A stretch of DNA of 64,000 bases from an uncultured Sphingomonadaceae bacterium (GTDB taxonomy: Bacteria > Pseudomonadota > Alphaproteobacteria > Sphingomonadales > Sphingomonadaceae), in NCBI GenBank assembly GCA_937996655.1, contig CALKUK010000016.1:1-64000 (forward strand). The letters are read 5' to 3'. This document shows positions 16,224-24,480 of the stretch, in pieces (position 1 is the stretch's first letter; each line of letters opens with the position of its first letter). The translations under genes and the position numbers were made by a program. Under the pieces are notes generated by a model. That model was not told the origin of the DNA and ran no database searches. It saw nothing but the letters and a program-made list of their open reading frames with translations.

Positions 16224-17597
16224 ATGTCAACCGCCCTCGACGCCCTGATCGCGGCCTTCCCCGACAACCCGCCCGAAACCGAGATCAGCGACAAATATTT
16301 CGGTGATTGGCTGATGCGGGCCGAGCCCGGCGTGACGCCGCTTGCGCTGTTCCGGCCGCGCACAACGCAGGAAGTATCCGACGCGTTGAAGATCGCGACC
16401 GCGCACCGCATCCCTGTGGTGCCGCAGGGCGGGCTGACCGGATTGACCGGCGGGACTGTGCCGAACGAGGGGGCGCTGCTGATCTCCATGGAGCGGATGA
16501 ACAAGATCGAAGCGGTGGACCCCGTTTCCCAGACGCTGACGACGCAGGCCGGCGTGCCGCTAGAGGCCATCCAGATCGCAGCGGACGAGGCGGGCATGCT
16601 CTTCCCGCTCGATATTGGCTCACGCGGCACCTGTCAGATTGGCGGCAACCTTTCGACCAATGCAGGCGGCAACCGCGTGCTGCGTTATGGCATGGCGCGC
16701 GCGATGGTACTCGGGCTGGAGGCGGTGCTGGCCGATGGCACCATCGTCTCCTCGCTGAACCAGATGCTGAAAAACAACGCCGCCTATGATCTGAAACAGA
16801 TCTTCATCGGCAGTGAAGGAACCTTGGGCATCATCACCCGCGTCGTGCTGCGCATGGCGCCCAAGCCGCACAGTGTGGCGACGTCCTTGGCGAGCTTTGC
16901 TGACTATGCCGGCGTTGAACGCTTCCTTGGGCTCGCGCGCGATCGGCTGGGCGACAGCCTTTCGGCGTTTGAGGTCATGTGGCCCTCCTTCTACACGCCC
17001 GCTTCTGCCAAGCAGTCCGCCCCGCCACCACTTGCACCGGGGGCGGGATGCTATGTCATCACCGAAGTCTCCTCCTCAGGCGAACAGGCCGAGGCGGAGC
17101 TGTCTGCTTTCCTTGAAGCCGCCTTTGAACAAGGCTTGGCCGAAGATGCCGTGCTTGCCCAATCGGTGCAGCAGACGCGCGCCATCTGGTCGGTGCGGGA
17201 CATGGGCGGGGAGCTGATTCAGGCCTTCAACCCGGTTGGCAATTTCGACATCAGCGTACCCACCAGCCGCATCGGAGCGTTCGTTGAGAATTGCACGGCC
17301 GCGCTTGAGGCGCGTTGGCCGGGGACGACGCAAATCTATTTCGGCCATGTCTGCGACGGCAATGTCCATCTGATCGCCGGTGGCTTTGGCCCGGAGGACC
17401 TGCTGGCGGTGGAAGAAACCGTTTATGAAGTCGCCCAGACGCTCGACGGATCGATTTCCGCCGAACATGGCATCGGCCTTCACAAACGCGAGTTCCTCCA
17501 CCTCTCCCGCAGCGCGGATGAGATCAGCACCATGCGCCGGTTGAAGGCTGCGTTTGATCCGCTGGGCCTTCTCAATCCGGGCAAGGTACTGGCTTAG
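16224..17597 (+). CDS. FAD-binding 2-hydroxyacid dehydrogenase (GlcD/D2HGDH-like)
   Basis: A 457-residue flavoprotein with an FAD-binding type 4 domain (PQGGLTGLTGG near residue 73 and GNLSTNAGGNRVLRYGMAR near 145) and the C-terminal FAD-oxidase domain ending in HVCDGNVH and SAEHGIGLHKREFL. Such enzymes oxidise D-lactate, glycolate, D-2-hydroxyglutarate or similar acids. ATG at 16224 is the first start after the divergent oxygenase promoter region. It is divergent from the Rieske oxygenase and overlaps the convergent CoA-transferase gene by 4 bases, so it may feed an oxidised product to the same catabolic route. The substrate is unknown. Confidence 0.87.
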   Translation: MSTALDALIAAFPDNPPETEISDKYFGDWLMRAEPGVTPLALFRPRTTQEVSDALKIATAHRIPVVPQGGLTGLTGGTVPNEGALLISMERMNKIEAVDPVSQTLTTQAGVPLEAIQIAADEAGMLFPLDIGSRGTCQIGGNLSTNAGGNRVLRYGMARAMVLGLEAVLADGTIVSSLNQMLKNNAAYDLKQIFIGSEGTLGIITRVVLRMAPKPHSVATSLASFADYAGVERFLGLARDRLGDSLSAFEVMWPSFYTPASAKQSAPPPLAPGAGCYVITEVSSSGEQAEAELSAFLEAAFEQGLAEDAVLAQSVQQTRAIWSVRDMGGELIQAFNPVGNFDISVPTSRIGAFVENCTAALEARWPGTTQIYFGHVCDGNVHLIAGGFGPEDLLAVEETVYEVAQTLDGSISAEHGIGLHKREFLHLSRSADEISTMRRLKAAFDPLGLLNPGKVLA

Positions 17598-18790
17598 ATC
17601 ACACCCTTTTCGGCCATCGCGGCAAGCTCTGCCGCGCCAAGGCCCAACAATTCGCCGTAAACTTCGGCATTATGCTGCCCGACCGTGGACGGGGCAGGCC
17701 GCCGCACGCTGCCGGGCGTGGCCGAAAATTTGGGGAAGCTCGACTGCATCTTGAGCGGGCCGAACCGTTCCGTCTCCACTTCGATGATCGCTTCGCGCGC
17801 CTGAAAGTGCGGGTCTTCCAGCATATCAGGTGCACGATAGACGCGGCCCGCCGGGATAGAGGCCTCGATCATCAGCGCATCGACTTCATCGACGGTCAGC
17901 GTCTTCGTCCAATCGTTGATGAGCGCGTCAAGCTCATCCTGATTTTCACCGCGCGCGAGATGCGTTGCATAGCGCGGGTCGTCGCCAAGCTCGGGACGGC
18001 CCATGGCATCGGCCAGCCGCTTCCACAGCGAATCCTTATTGGCGCCGATCATGAACTCACCGTCTTTGCAGCTATAGACATTGGACGGGGCAATACCCTT
18101 CAACACCGAACCCGACCGTTCGCGGATCAGGCCCATGCGGTCATATTCAGGCACCAACCCTTCCATCACCTGCAGCACGCTTTCATAAAGCGCCGCATCA
18201 ATGACCTGACCCTTGCCGGACCGATCGCGTTCATGCAGCGCCGCGAGCACGCCCATGCAGCCATAGGTCGCCGTCAGCGTGTCACCGATGGAAATACCCA
18301 TGCGGCTTGGGGCGCGATCCGGTTCCCCTACGATGTAGCGCCATCCGCCCATCGCTTCGCCGATGCCGCCAAAGCCAGCGCGGTCCGAATACGGACCGGT
18401 CTGCCCATAGCCGGACATGCGCGCGATGATGAGGCCGGGGAATTCCGCCAGAAGGACGTCCGGGCCAAGGCCCCATTTCTCCATCGTGCCGGGCTTGAAG
18501 TTTTCAATGAGGACGTCGGCATGGGCGATCAGCCGCTTCACCAGCGCCTGACCTTCGGGCACGCGCAGATTGGCGCTTACCGACCGCTTATTGCGGGCGA
18601 TGACTTCCCATTGGACCTTTTCAGACCCCTGGCCCCATTCGCGCATCGGATCGCCGGTGACCGGCGGCTCGACCTTGATGACGTCGGCCCCCATGTCGCC
18701 GAGCAACTGTCCGCAAAAGGGCCCGGCCAGCAACTGGCCGAGTTCAACAACGCGAAGATCCTTCAAAGCACCCGTGTTCACAACAGTCAC
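17594..18790 (-). CDS. Class III (CaiB/BaiF family) CoA-transferase
   Basis: A 398-residue family III CoA-transferase. Family elements include RVVELGQLLAGPFCGQLLGDMGADVIKVE at the N-terminus, the catalytic-Asp region GISIGDTLTA, and GKGQVIDAALYES. It moves CoA between carboxylic acids. The start chosen is GTG at 18790, whose GTGA overlaps the HyuB stop and which has GGAGG at good spacing; no ATG fits. It is last in the gntR-lyase-hyuA-hyuB-transferase operon. A likely role is to activate the acid made by the hydantoinase-like pair for cleavage by the lyase. Confidence 0.88.
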   Translation of the reverse strand: MTVVNTGALKDLRVVELGQLLAGPFCGQLLGDMGADVIKVEPPVTGDPMREWGQGSEKVQWEVIARNKRSVSANLRVPEGQALVKRLIAHADVLIENFKPGTMEKWGLGPDVLLAEFPGLIIARMSGYGQTGPYSDRAGFGGIGEAMGGWRYIVGEPDRAPSRMGISIGDTLTATYGCMGVLAALHERDRSGKGQVIDAALYESVLQVMEGLVPEYDRMGLIRERSGSVLKGIAPSNVYSCKDGEFMIGANKDSLWKRLADAMGRPELGDDPRYATHLARGENQDELDALINDWTKTLTVDEVDALMIEASIPAGRVYRAPDMLEDPHFQAREAIIEVETERFGPLKMQSSFPKFSATPGSVRRPAPSTVGQHNAEVYGELLGLGAAELAAMAEKGVI

Positions 18791-20673
18791 TCCGCGGCCT
18801 CCAGATGCTGCCAGACAGGCTGGACCGGCGCGGGCAGGCCCGTTTCTGCCAGACAATTGGCGCGCAGCACTTCAATGCCGGGGCCGGAGTTGAACAGCTG
18901 CAATTCGCCCCGCGATGCGCGCATTTCGGCCCGCAGCTTTTCGGTTGCGGCCGCATCGACGACGCCCTTGGCGTCGACAACCACGCCATAGTCGCGCGCG
19001 CCTTCAGGCGTGACGAGACCCTGCGTGATCTCCTTGCCGACCAAAGCGGGGTCGCGTTCCAGAGCATCGCCCCAACCGCCGCCGCCCCAGGTGATGAAGT
19101 GCAGCTGATCATCGACCTCGACGTCGATATCTTCGACCTTGTTGCCGATGATGATCTGTTCGCCTGACGCCTTTTCAAGGATCTTGCGCGCGCGCTTTCC
19201 GGGTTCCCCGCCATTCACGCCCCAAGGGGGCACGAACCAGCGGTCATCATGGATGGAGATCGTGCCGGCCGAAAGGAAACGATAGGTCATGTGGATGCCG
19301 TTGCCGCCGCGATGGAGGCCCGCCCCACCTGAGTCCGGCTCGGTCTCATAGCGTTCAATGATCATCGGGAAGTAGCGTTCCAGAAACTCATTGGGCACGT
19401 TGGTAAAGCCGGGCCAGAGCGAGTGGCCGTCCGGCCCGTCGCCCAGCGGACGCCCCGGAATGCCGCCAAAACCAATCTGGAACAGCTGGAACCAGGCATT
19501 GCCCTTGCCCGGGCGCTGATCATTGCCCGAATAGAACAGATGCGGCGACGAGGAGAAGCCCGCCGCGTTCAGGAACTCCGGCGTCTTCTGGCCGAGCAGA
19601 CCGCCCAGAATATCAAAGATGCGGCCCAAGGCATGGGTGCGGCCCGAAAGCGCTGCCGGGAATTTCGGCTTCAGCAGCGAGCCTTCCGGAATGCGGACAT
19701 CGATGAGATCGTAGAAGCCGTCGTTAAACAGAATCTGCGGGTCAAAGACCATGATCATGTAGATGCCGAAGAACATCTTGAACATGTTCTCGTTCAGATA
19801 GAAGTTGATCGAGGCGATCGATTGCGGGTCGGTTCCGTCGAAATCGAGGATGACGACCTCCCCTTCCCGGCGCATCGTGCACTTGATGCGATAGGGGCCA
19901 AAGCCCATGCCGTCGTCGCAGATATAATCCTCAAAGCTCACCGGCTCTTCGCTGACGGCTTGGCTCAGCAGCGTCTTCATCGCGCGGTGGTTGCGGGCGA
20001 GAAGCTCCTGCGTGGCCGAGACGTAGACATCATCGCCAAAGCGCTCTGCCATTTCGATCACACGACGGGCGGCCACACGGCACGAGGCGATCAGCGCGTT
20101 CAAATCTGCGGCACACCAGTCCGGCTTGCGGGTCTGGTGCATGACGAGCTTCATCAGGTCGTCATTATATTCGCCCTTCTTCCAGATCTTCACCGGAGGA
20201 ATGCGGACGCCCTCTTCAAAGATGGAGCGCGCGTTGATCGGCATGGAGCCGACGACCTTGCCGCCAATGTCGGACTGGTGGCCGAACATGGAGGTATAGG
20301 CGATCAGGCGGCCATCCTTGAACACAGGGAGCAGCACGAGCCAGTCATTGGAATGGCTGACCGCCCCGCCAACCGAATAGGGGTCGGACAGGAAGATCAT
20401 GTCGCCGTCTTCCAGCGTGCCTTCATAATTGTCGAGGAAGCCGCCAATGAAGCTGCCGAACTGGCCGACAATCATCTTGCCCGTGTGATCCGCGATCAGC
20501 GGAAAGGCATCGCCTTGTTCGCGGATGCCGGGGGACATGGCGGTGCGCACAAGCGTGGCATCCATTTCAACACGGGCGTTGCGCAGCGCGTTTTCCATGA
20601 TGTCGAGGGTGACCGGGTCAATCGCCACTTTCTTGAAGGGCGTGGTGTTGGTCTGAACGATCGTTGCAGGCAT
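18787..20673 (-). CDS. Hydantoinase B/oxoprolinase family protein (HyuB)
   Basis: A 628-residue HyuB-type subunit, related to N-methylhydantoinase beta, 5-oxoprolinase and acetone/acetophenone carboxylase subunits. It begins near DPVTLDIMENALRNARVEMD and contains family elements GDMIFLSDPYSVGGAVSHSND and DDRWFVPPWGVNGGEPG. ATG at 20673 is preceded by GGAAGGGA. It lies 16 bases after HyuA, with which it should form the active enzyme that hydrolyses or carboxylates a substrate using ATP. Whether the pair acts as a hydantoinase, oxoprolinase or carboxylase cannot be read from sequence. Confidence 0.88.
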   Translation of the reverse strand: MPATIVQTNTTPFKKVAIDPVTLDIMENALRNARVEMDATLVRTAMSPGIREQGDAFPLIADHTGKMIVGQFGSFIGGFLDNYEGTLEDGDMIFLSDPYSVGGAVSHSNDWLVLLPVFKDGRLIAYTSMFGHQSDIGGKVVGSMPINARSIFEEGVRIPPVKIWKKGEYNDDLMKLVMHQTRKPDWCAADLNALIASCRVAARRVIEMAERFGDDVYVSATQELLARNHRAMKTLLSQAVSEEPVSFEDYICDDGMGFGPYRIKCTMRREGEVVILDFDGTDPQSIASINFYLNENMFKMFFGIYMIMVFDPQILFNDGFYDLIDVRIPEGSLLKPKFPAALSGRTHALGRIFDILGGLLGQKTPEFLNAAGFSSSPHLFYSGNDQRPGKGNAWFQLFQIGFGGIPGRPLGDGPDGHSLWPGFTNVPNEFLERYFPMIIERYETEPDSGGAGLHRGGNGIHMTYRFLSAGTISIHDDRWFVPPWGVNGGEPGKRARKILEKASGEQIIIGNKVEDIDVEVDDQLHFITWGGGGWGDALERDPALVGKEITQGLVTPEGARDYGVVVDAKGVVDAAATEKLRAEMRASRGELQLFNSGPGIEVLRANCLAETGLPAPVQPVWQHLEAAE

Positions 20674-20689
20674 GGTTGTGTCCCTTCCG

Positions 20690-22738
20690 TCAGGCCAGAT
20701 TGATGAGGATGTTGCCGACATGGTCGACGGTGCCGACGCAATCGGATTCGATGAGCGTCGTGGAGTCCATTTCGCAGACAATGGCAGGCCCAGGGATGAT
20801 ATCCCCCGCCTTCAGCCGCGCGCGATCATAAATGACAGCCGCCTGTTCACGACCGTCCATCCACAGCGTGTGATCCCGCAGCTTGGCCGCAGACGGATCG
20901 CCATTGCCCTGTTCAAGCGGCGCCGCCGGCAGATCAAGCGCACGGCCCAAGGCCACGGCCCGAAGGTTCACAATCTCGTGCGGGGTATCCATGTTGAACG
21001 TGAAGAGACGCTTATGCTCTTCATCGAAGCGACCGAGAATGCCGGCAATGCCTTCTGCGGCGAGCAGGTCCGGCGTGATCGTCAACGGCACTTCAAACGC
21101 CTGTCCGGCATAGCGGACATCGACTTCAAACGCGGTGGTGATCTCATCCGCCGGCACGCCGTCGGACAGGAGTTCGCCCGTCACCTGTTCGGCCATTTCA
21201 GCGAGCACGGCAACGAGATCTTCCGGCTTGGTGTCTTGTGCGAGGCGTGACCAGGACCGGGCGGTTTCCGTCCGCATCCGCGTGGTCGCATCACCCAGCG
21301 CGCACAGCACGCCAGGGCTGACCGGCGAAATGGCAGGCCAGCTGCCCATCAGCTTTGCGACAGCATTGACATGGAGCGGACCCGCTCCGCCAAAGCCCAT
21401 CACCGCAAAGTCGCGCGGGTCATAACCCTGCTGAACCGAGATCATGCGCAGCGCGCCGAACATGTTTTCATTGACGATGTCGATGATGCCGCGCGCCGCC
21501 GCCATCAGATCAATGCCAAGCGCGTCAGCGATGGTCTGCACCGCTGCCTTGGCGCCTGCGCGGTCCAGCTGGAACGTGCCGCCCAGCAGGTTTTCCGGCA
21601 GATAGCCGAGCACGACATTGGCGTCCGTCACGGTCGGGGCGGTGCCGCCCTGCCCATAAGCAACCGGACCCGGCACCGCACCCGCGCTTTGCGGGCCCAC
21701 GCGCAAGGCGCGCGTCAGTTCTGGCACATAAGCGATGGAGCCGCCGCCTGCGCCCACGGTCTTCACATCCAACGCCGAGGCGCGGACGGAGAGGTGGCCA
21801 ACTTCGGTCGTACGCTGACGGCGCGGCTCCAGATTTTCAATCAGGGCCACGTCGGTGCTGGTGCCGCCGACGTCGAGGGTCAGGATATTCTTGATCCCTG
21901 CATTGCGGCCAACCCAGATGGCGCCGGTGACGCCGCCTGCCGGACCCGACATCAGGATGCTGACGGGATGTTCTTCCGCCTTTTCCGCGCTCATCAGACC
22001 GCCGTCGGACCGCAGCAACGAGAGCTTACCGGTCATGCCTTCCTTGGCCAGACGGTTGCGCAGGTTCGACACATATTTGCCGACAACCGGACGGACCGAC
22101 GCGTTGGCGACCGTCGTCAACGTCCGCTCATATTCCTGCATTTCGGGCAGGACTTCATGGCTGAGCGAAACGGGGATGCCTGGCAGGACTTCTGCTGCAA
22201 TCTGGCCGATGCGCGCTTCATGCGCGCCGCTGGCATAGGCATTGATCAGGCTGACGGTGATGGCCTCAACGCCCTGACCTTTGAGATAGCCGAGCTGCGT
22301 GCGGACATCTGCCTCATCGAGCGGGCGGACTTCCTTGCCATCGGCATTCATGCGGCCCTTGACCGTGACGGTGTTCTCAAGTGCTGCCAGCGGCTGCGGC
22401 TTGGGCCAGATGATCCATGCGGCCAAACCGCCTGGCACGAAGCTGCGCGCAATCTGCATGATGTCGCGATAGCCTTCGGTCGTGACGAGGCCGACCTTGG
22501 CGCCCTTGCCTTCCAGAACGGCATTGGTTGCAACCGTCGTGCCGTGCAGGAAATAGTCGATCTGATTGGCGGCGACACCGGCATCCGCGCAAATGGCTGT
22601 CACGCCATTCAAAATGCCTTCAGAGGAGTCGTGCGGAGTCGACGGCGTCTTGTGCCGCCAAAAGGCCCCTGTCCCTGTGTCAAACAACAGGAGATCGGTA
22701 AATGTACCGCCGACATCCACACCCAAACGATAACCCAT
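20690..22738 (-). CDS. Hydantoinase/oxoprolinase family protein (HyuA)
   Basis: A 682-residue HyuA-type ATP-using subunit. It starts MGYRLGVDVGGTFTDLLL, the actin-like ATPase phosphate loop, and has a second DVGGTSTDVAL element near residue 285 and MGFGGAGPLHV near 450. It works with HyuB, encoded 16 bases downstream. ATG at 22738 follows the lyase gene by 18 bases. Length is near that of stand-alone HyuA proteins, so nothing is truncated. ATP-dependent activation of a cyclic amide or ketone is the family chemistry. Confidence 0.9.
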   Translation of the reverse strand: MGYRLGVDVGGTFTDLLLFDTGTGAFWRHKTPSTPHDSSEGILNGVTAICADAGVAANQIDYFLHGTTVATNAVLEGKGAKVGLVTTEGYRDIMQIARSFVPGGLAAWIIWPKPQPLAALENTVTVKGRMNADGKEVRPLDEADVRTQLGYLKGQGVEAITVSLINAYASGAHEARIGQIAAEVLPGIPVSLSHEVLPEMQEYERTLTTVANASVRPVVGKYVSNLRNRLAKEGMTGKLSLLRSDGGLMSAEKAEEHPVSILMSGPAGGVTGAIWVGRNAGIKNILTLDVGGTSTDVALIENLEPRRQRTTEVGHLSVRASALDVKTVGAGGGSIAYVPELTRALRVGPQSAGAVPGPVAYGQGGTAPTVTDANVVLGYLPENLLGGTFQLDRAGAKAAVQTIADALGIDLMAAARGIIDIVNENMFGALRMISVQQGYDPRDFAVMGFGGAGPLHVNAVAKLMGSWPAISPVSPGVLCALGDATTRMRTETARSWSRLAQDTKPEDLVAVLAEMAEQVTGELLSDGVPADEITTAFEVDVRYAGQAFEVPLTITPDLLAAEGIAGILGRFDEEHKRLFTFNMDTPHEIVNLRAVALGRALDLPAAPLEQGNGDPSAAKLRDHTLWMDGREQAAVIYDRARLKAGDIIPGPAIVCEMDSTTLIESDCVGTVDHVGNILINLA

Positions 22739-22756
22739 GGATCGAAAGTCCCTTCT

Positions 22757-23668
22757 TTATGCTTGTTTGGGGAATGGTGGCGCTTTGGCCACCATGCCCG
22801 GAAGTGTGCGCTGCATGATCTCGCCCAGCCAATGATTGGCTGAGACGAGTGTGGAAAGATCAAGGCCGGTGCGCACGCCTGCGCGCTCCAGCATGTAAAC
22901 GACATCCTCGGTAGAGACGTTGCCCGCCGCTCCGGGCGCGAAGGGGCAGCCGCCAAGACCGCCAATGGAGGCGTCAACCGTCACAGCCCCCGCCTCAATC
23001 GCGGCCCACACATTGGCGAGGCCCGTGCCACGCGTATTGTGAAAATGGACGCGCACCGGAATGTGCGGCACTGCTGCCCGAACCTTGGCAACAAGCGCGG
23101 CGACCTGCGCCGGATTGCCGACGCCAATCGTGTCCGCCAAACCGATCTCGACCGGCGAAGCGTCCGCCAGCGCAACCGCCATGGCAACCACACGATCTTG
23201 CGCCACTTCGCCCTCAAATGGGCAGCCGAAGGACGCGCCGATGGTCACCTGCCCGGTTTTGCCCGCCGCCTGTGACAAGGCGATGATTTCCTTGGCGACC
23301 TCAACCGATCCGTCGCTGGTCTGTCCCTGATTGGCCATGGCAAAGCTGTCTGTCGCCACAGCAACAGCCCCCAGCTGATCAATCCGCCCAGTCGCCAGCG
23401 CCCGCATGGCGCCGCGCGCATTCATGACGAGGCCAATATAGGTCACGTCATCGCGCTCAGGCAGCCCTTCACAGACCGCCTCGGCATCGGCCATTTGCGG
23501 CACCGCCTTGGGGTTGACGAAACTCGTCACCTCAATCCGGCGCGAACCCGCAGCGATGGCGTGTTCAATGAGCGCGATCTTGTCCGCCGTTGCGACCAGC
23601 GTCTTTTCATTTTGAAGACCATCGCGCGGGGAGACTTCGAGCATCTCGATCTGATCTGGGACCATCAT
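22757..23668 (-). CDS. Hydroxymethylglutaryl-CoA lyase-like enzyme
   Basis: A 303-residue TIM-barrel lyase of the HMG-CoA lyase family. It has EVSPRDGLQNE at residues 10-20, the metal-binding HFHNTRGTGLAN and the C-terminal catalytic-cysteine signature GLGGCPFAPGAAGN. It cleaves a 3-hydroxy-3-methylacyl-CoA into acetyl-CoA and an acid or ketoacid. Next to a class III CoA-transferase, the substrate may be HMG-CoA, citramalyl-CoA or a relative. ATG at 23668 overlaps the regulator's stop (ATGA). Confidence 0.87.
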   Translation of the reverse strand: MMVPDQIEMLEVSPRDGLQNEKTLVATADKIALIEHAIAAGSRRIEVTSFVNPKAVPQMADAEAVCEGLPERDDVTYIGLVMNARGAMRALATGRIDQLGAVAVATDSFAMANQGQTSDGSVEVAKEIIALSQAAGKTGQVTIGASFGCPFEGEVAQDRVVAMAVALADASPVEIGLADTIGVGNPAQVAALVAKVRAAVPHIPVRVHFHNTRGTGLANVWAAIEAGAVTVDASIGGLGGCPFAPGAAGNVSTEDVVYMLERAGVRTGLDLSTLVSANHWLGEIMQRTLPGMVAKAPPFPKQA

Positions 23669-24333
23669 TCAGCGGCCTGCTGGAATTCCGCGGTCAGGCC
23701 ATGCGCGTCGGCATAGGCGTGATAAGCGCGCAGGATGTGGCTCGTCATGATGGCCTCGGCCCAAGCACCGTCGCGGCGGGCAAAGGCGGCAATCAGTTCA
23801 TCATGTTCGCCGTGCGACCTGTGGAGTGCCTCGCGGCTGTAATGGTGCGCCGTGCGCCAAACGACCGGCTGTTCGATCAGCGTCCCCAGCAACGATGCCA
23901 GCCGCCGAGAACCGGCCACTTCCAGAATGACGGCATGAAATTCCCGGTTGCCTTCCAGAAAGCCGCCAATGTCTGGAATGGGCCGCCCGATCGCATCGGC
24001 AATAAGGCGATTCGCATCCCGAATCCGGTTGAGCGCGGCATCCGTCATCCGTTCCGCTGCGCGCCGCGCCGCCTCTGCCTCTAGGATTGCGCGCAGCTCA
24101 AAAGCATCGGCCACATCGTCGAGCGACCAGTCCGCCACAAAGCTGCGTTGAGTGTCCGTGCGCACCACAAGAAGGTCGGATTCCAGCCGTCGCAGCGCTT
24201 CACGCACCGGGGTCCGCGACACGCCACACTTCTCGGCAAGAGCCTCTTCCACCACCTGCGCACCTGCCGGCAGCTCACCGGACAAAATCATGCTGCGGAT
24301 AGCCTCGAAGGCGCGATCGGAAGCGCGCGACAT
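23665..24333 (-). CDS. GntR family (FCD domain) transcriptional regulator
   Basis: A 222-residue regulator. The N-terminal winged helix contains VEEALAEKCGVSRTPVREAL, the GntR signature. The C-terminal all-helical FCD effector domain has FELRAILEAEAA, NREFHAVIL and HSHGEHDELIAA-type metal/ligand elements. It is the first gene of the hyu operon and overlaps the lyase gene by 4 bases. ATG at 24333 follows GGGAG; a TTG at 24345 is rejected. The two TGTATACA palindromes upstream are probable binding sites, so it should control itself, the operon and the divergent TonB receptor. Confidence 0.9.
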   Translation of the reverse strand: MSRASDRAFEAIRSMILSGELPAGAQVVEEALAEKCGVSRTPVREALRRLESDLLVVRTDTQRSFVADWSLDDVADAFELRAILEAEAARRAAERMTDAALNRIRDANRLIADAIGRPIPDIGGFLEGNREFHAVILEVAGSRRLASLLGTLIEQPVVWRTAHHYSREALHRSHGEHDELIAAFARRDGAWAEAIMTSHILRAYHAYADAHGLTAEFQQAAE

Positions 24334-24364
24334 TTCTACTCCCAAAAAACTTGACCAGAGCTAT

Positions 24365-24373
24365 TTGTATACA
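24365..24373. promoter_or_regulatory. GntR operator candidate 1 (gntR-proximal)
   Basis: TTGTATACA contains the perfect palindrome TGTATACA (24366-24373), 33 bases upstream of the gntR start. FCD-type GntR regulators commonly bind TNGTATACNA-like sites. The same core recurs at 24462-24469, 96 bases away on the receptor side. Confidence 0.65.
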
Positions 24374-24460
24374 TTATCCACTCACCTCATCAAGTCGCGT
24401 TTCTAAGATGAGCCAAAAAGCGGCGCGGCAACAAAGATCGGTCCGGGTTTGAGCCCGCGA

Positions 24461-24470
24461 CTGTATACAG
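24461..24470. promoter_or_regulatory. GntR operator candidate 2 (receptor-proximal)
   Basis: CTGTATACAG is a perfect 10-base palindrome ending 10 bases before the TonB receptor ATG, overlapping its ribosome-binding region. Sitting there, it would block transcription elongation or translation initiation when bound. It shares the TGTATACA core with the site at 24366. Confidence 0.65.
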
Positions 24471-24480
24471 GGAGATACCT

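Noticed and set aside
19423..20703. A 426-residue plus-strand frame opposite hyuB
   Set aside because: Lies entirely within HyuB and the next spacer; no family motif.
21371..22843. A 490-residue plus-strand frame opposite hyuA
   Set aside because: Antisense to a clear HyuA gene; amino-acid composition is rich in Arg, Ala and His, as in shadow frames.
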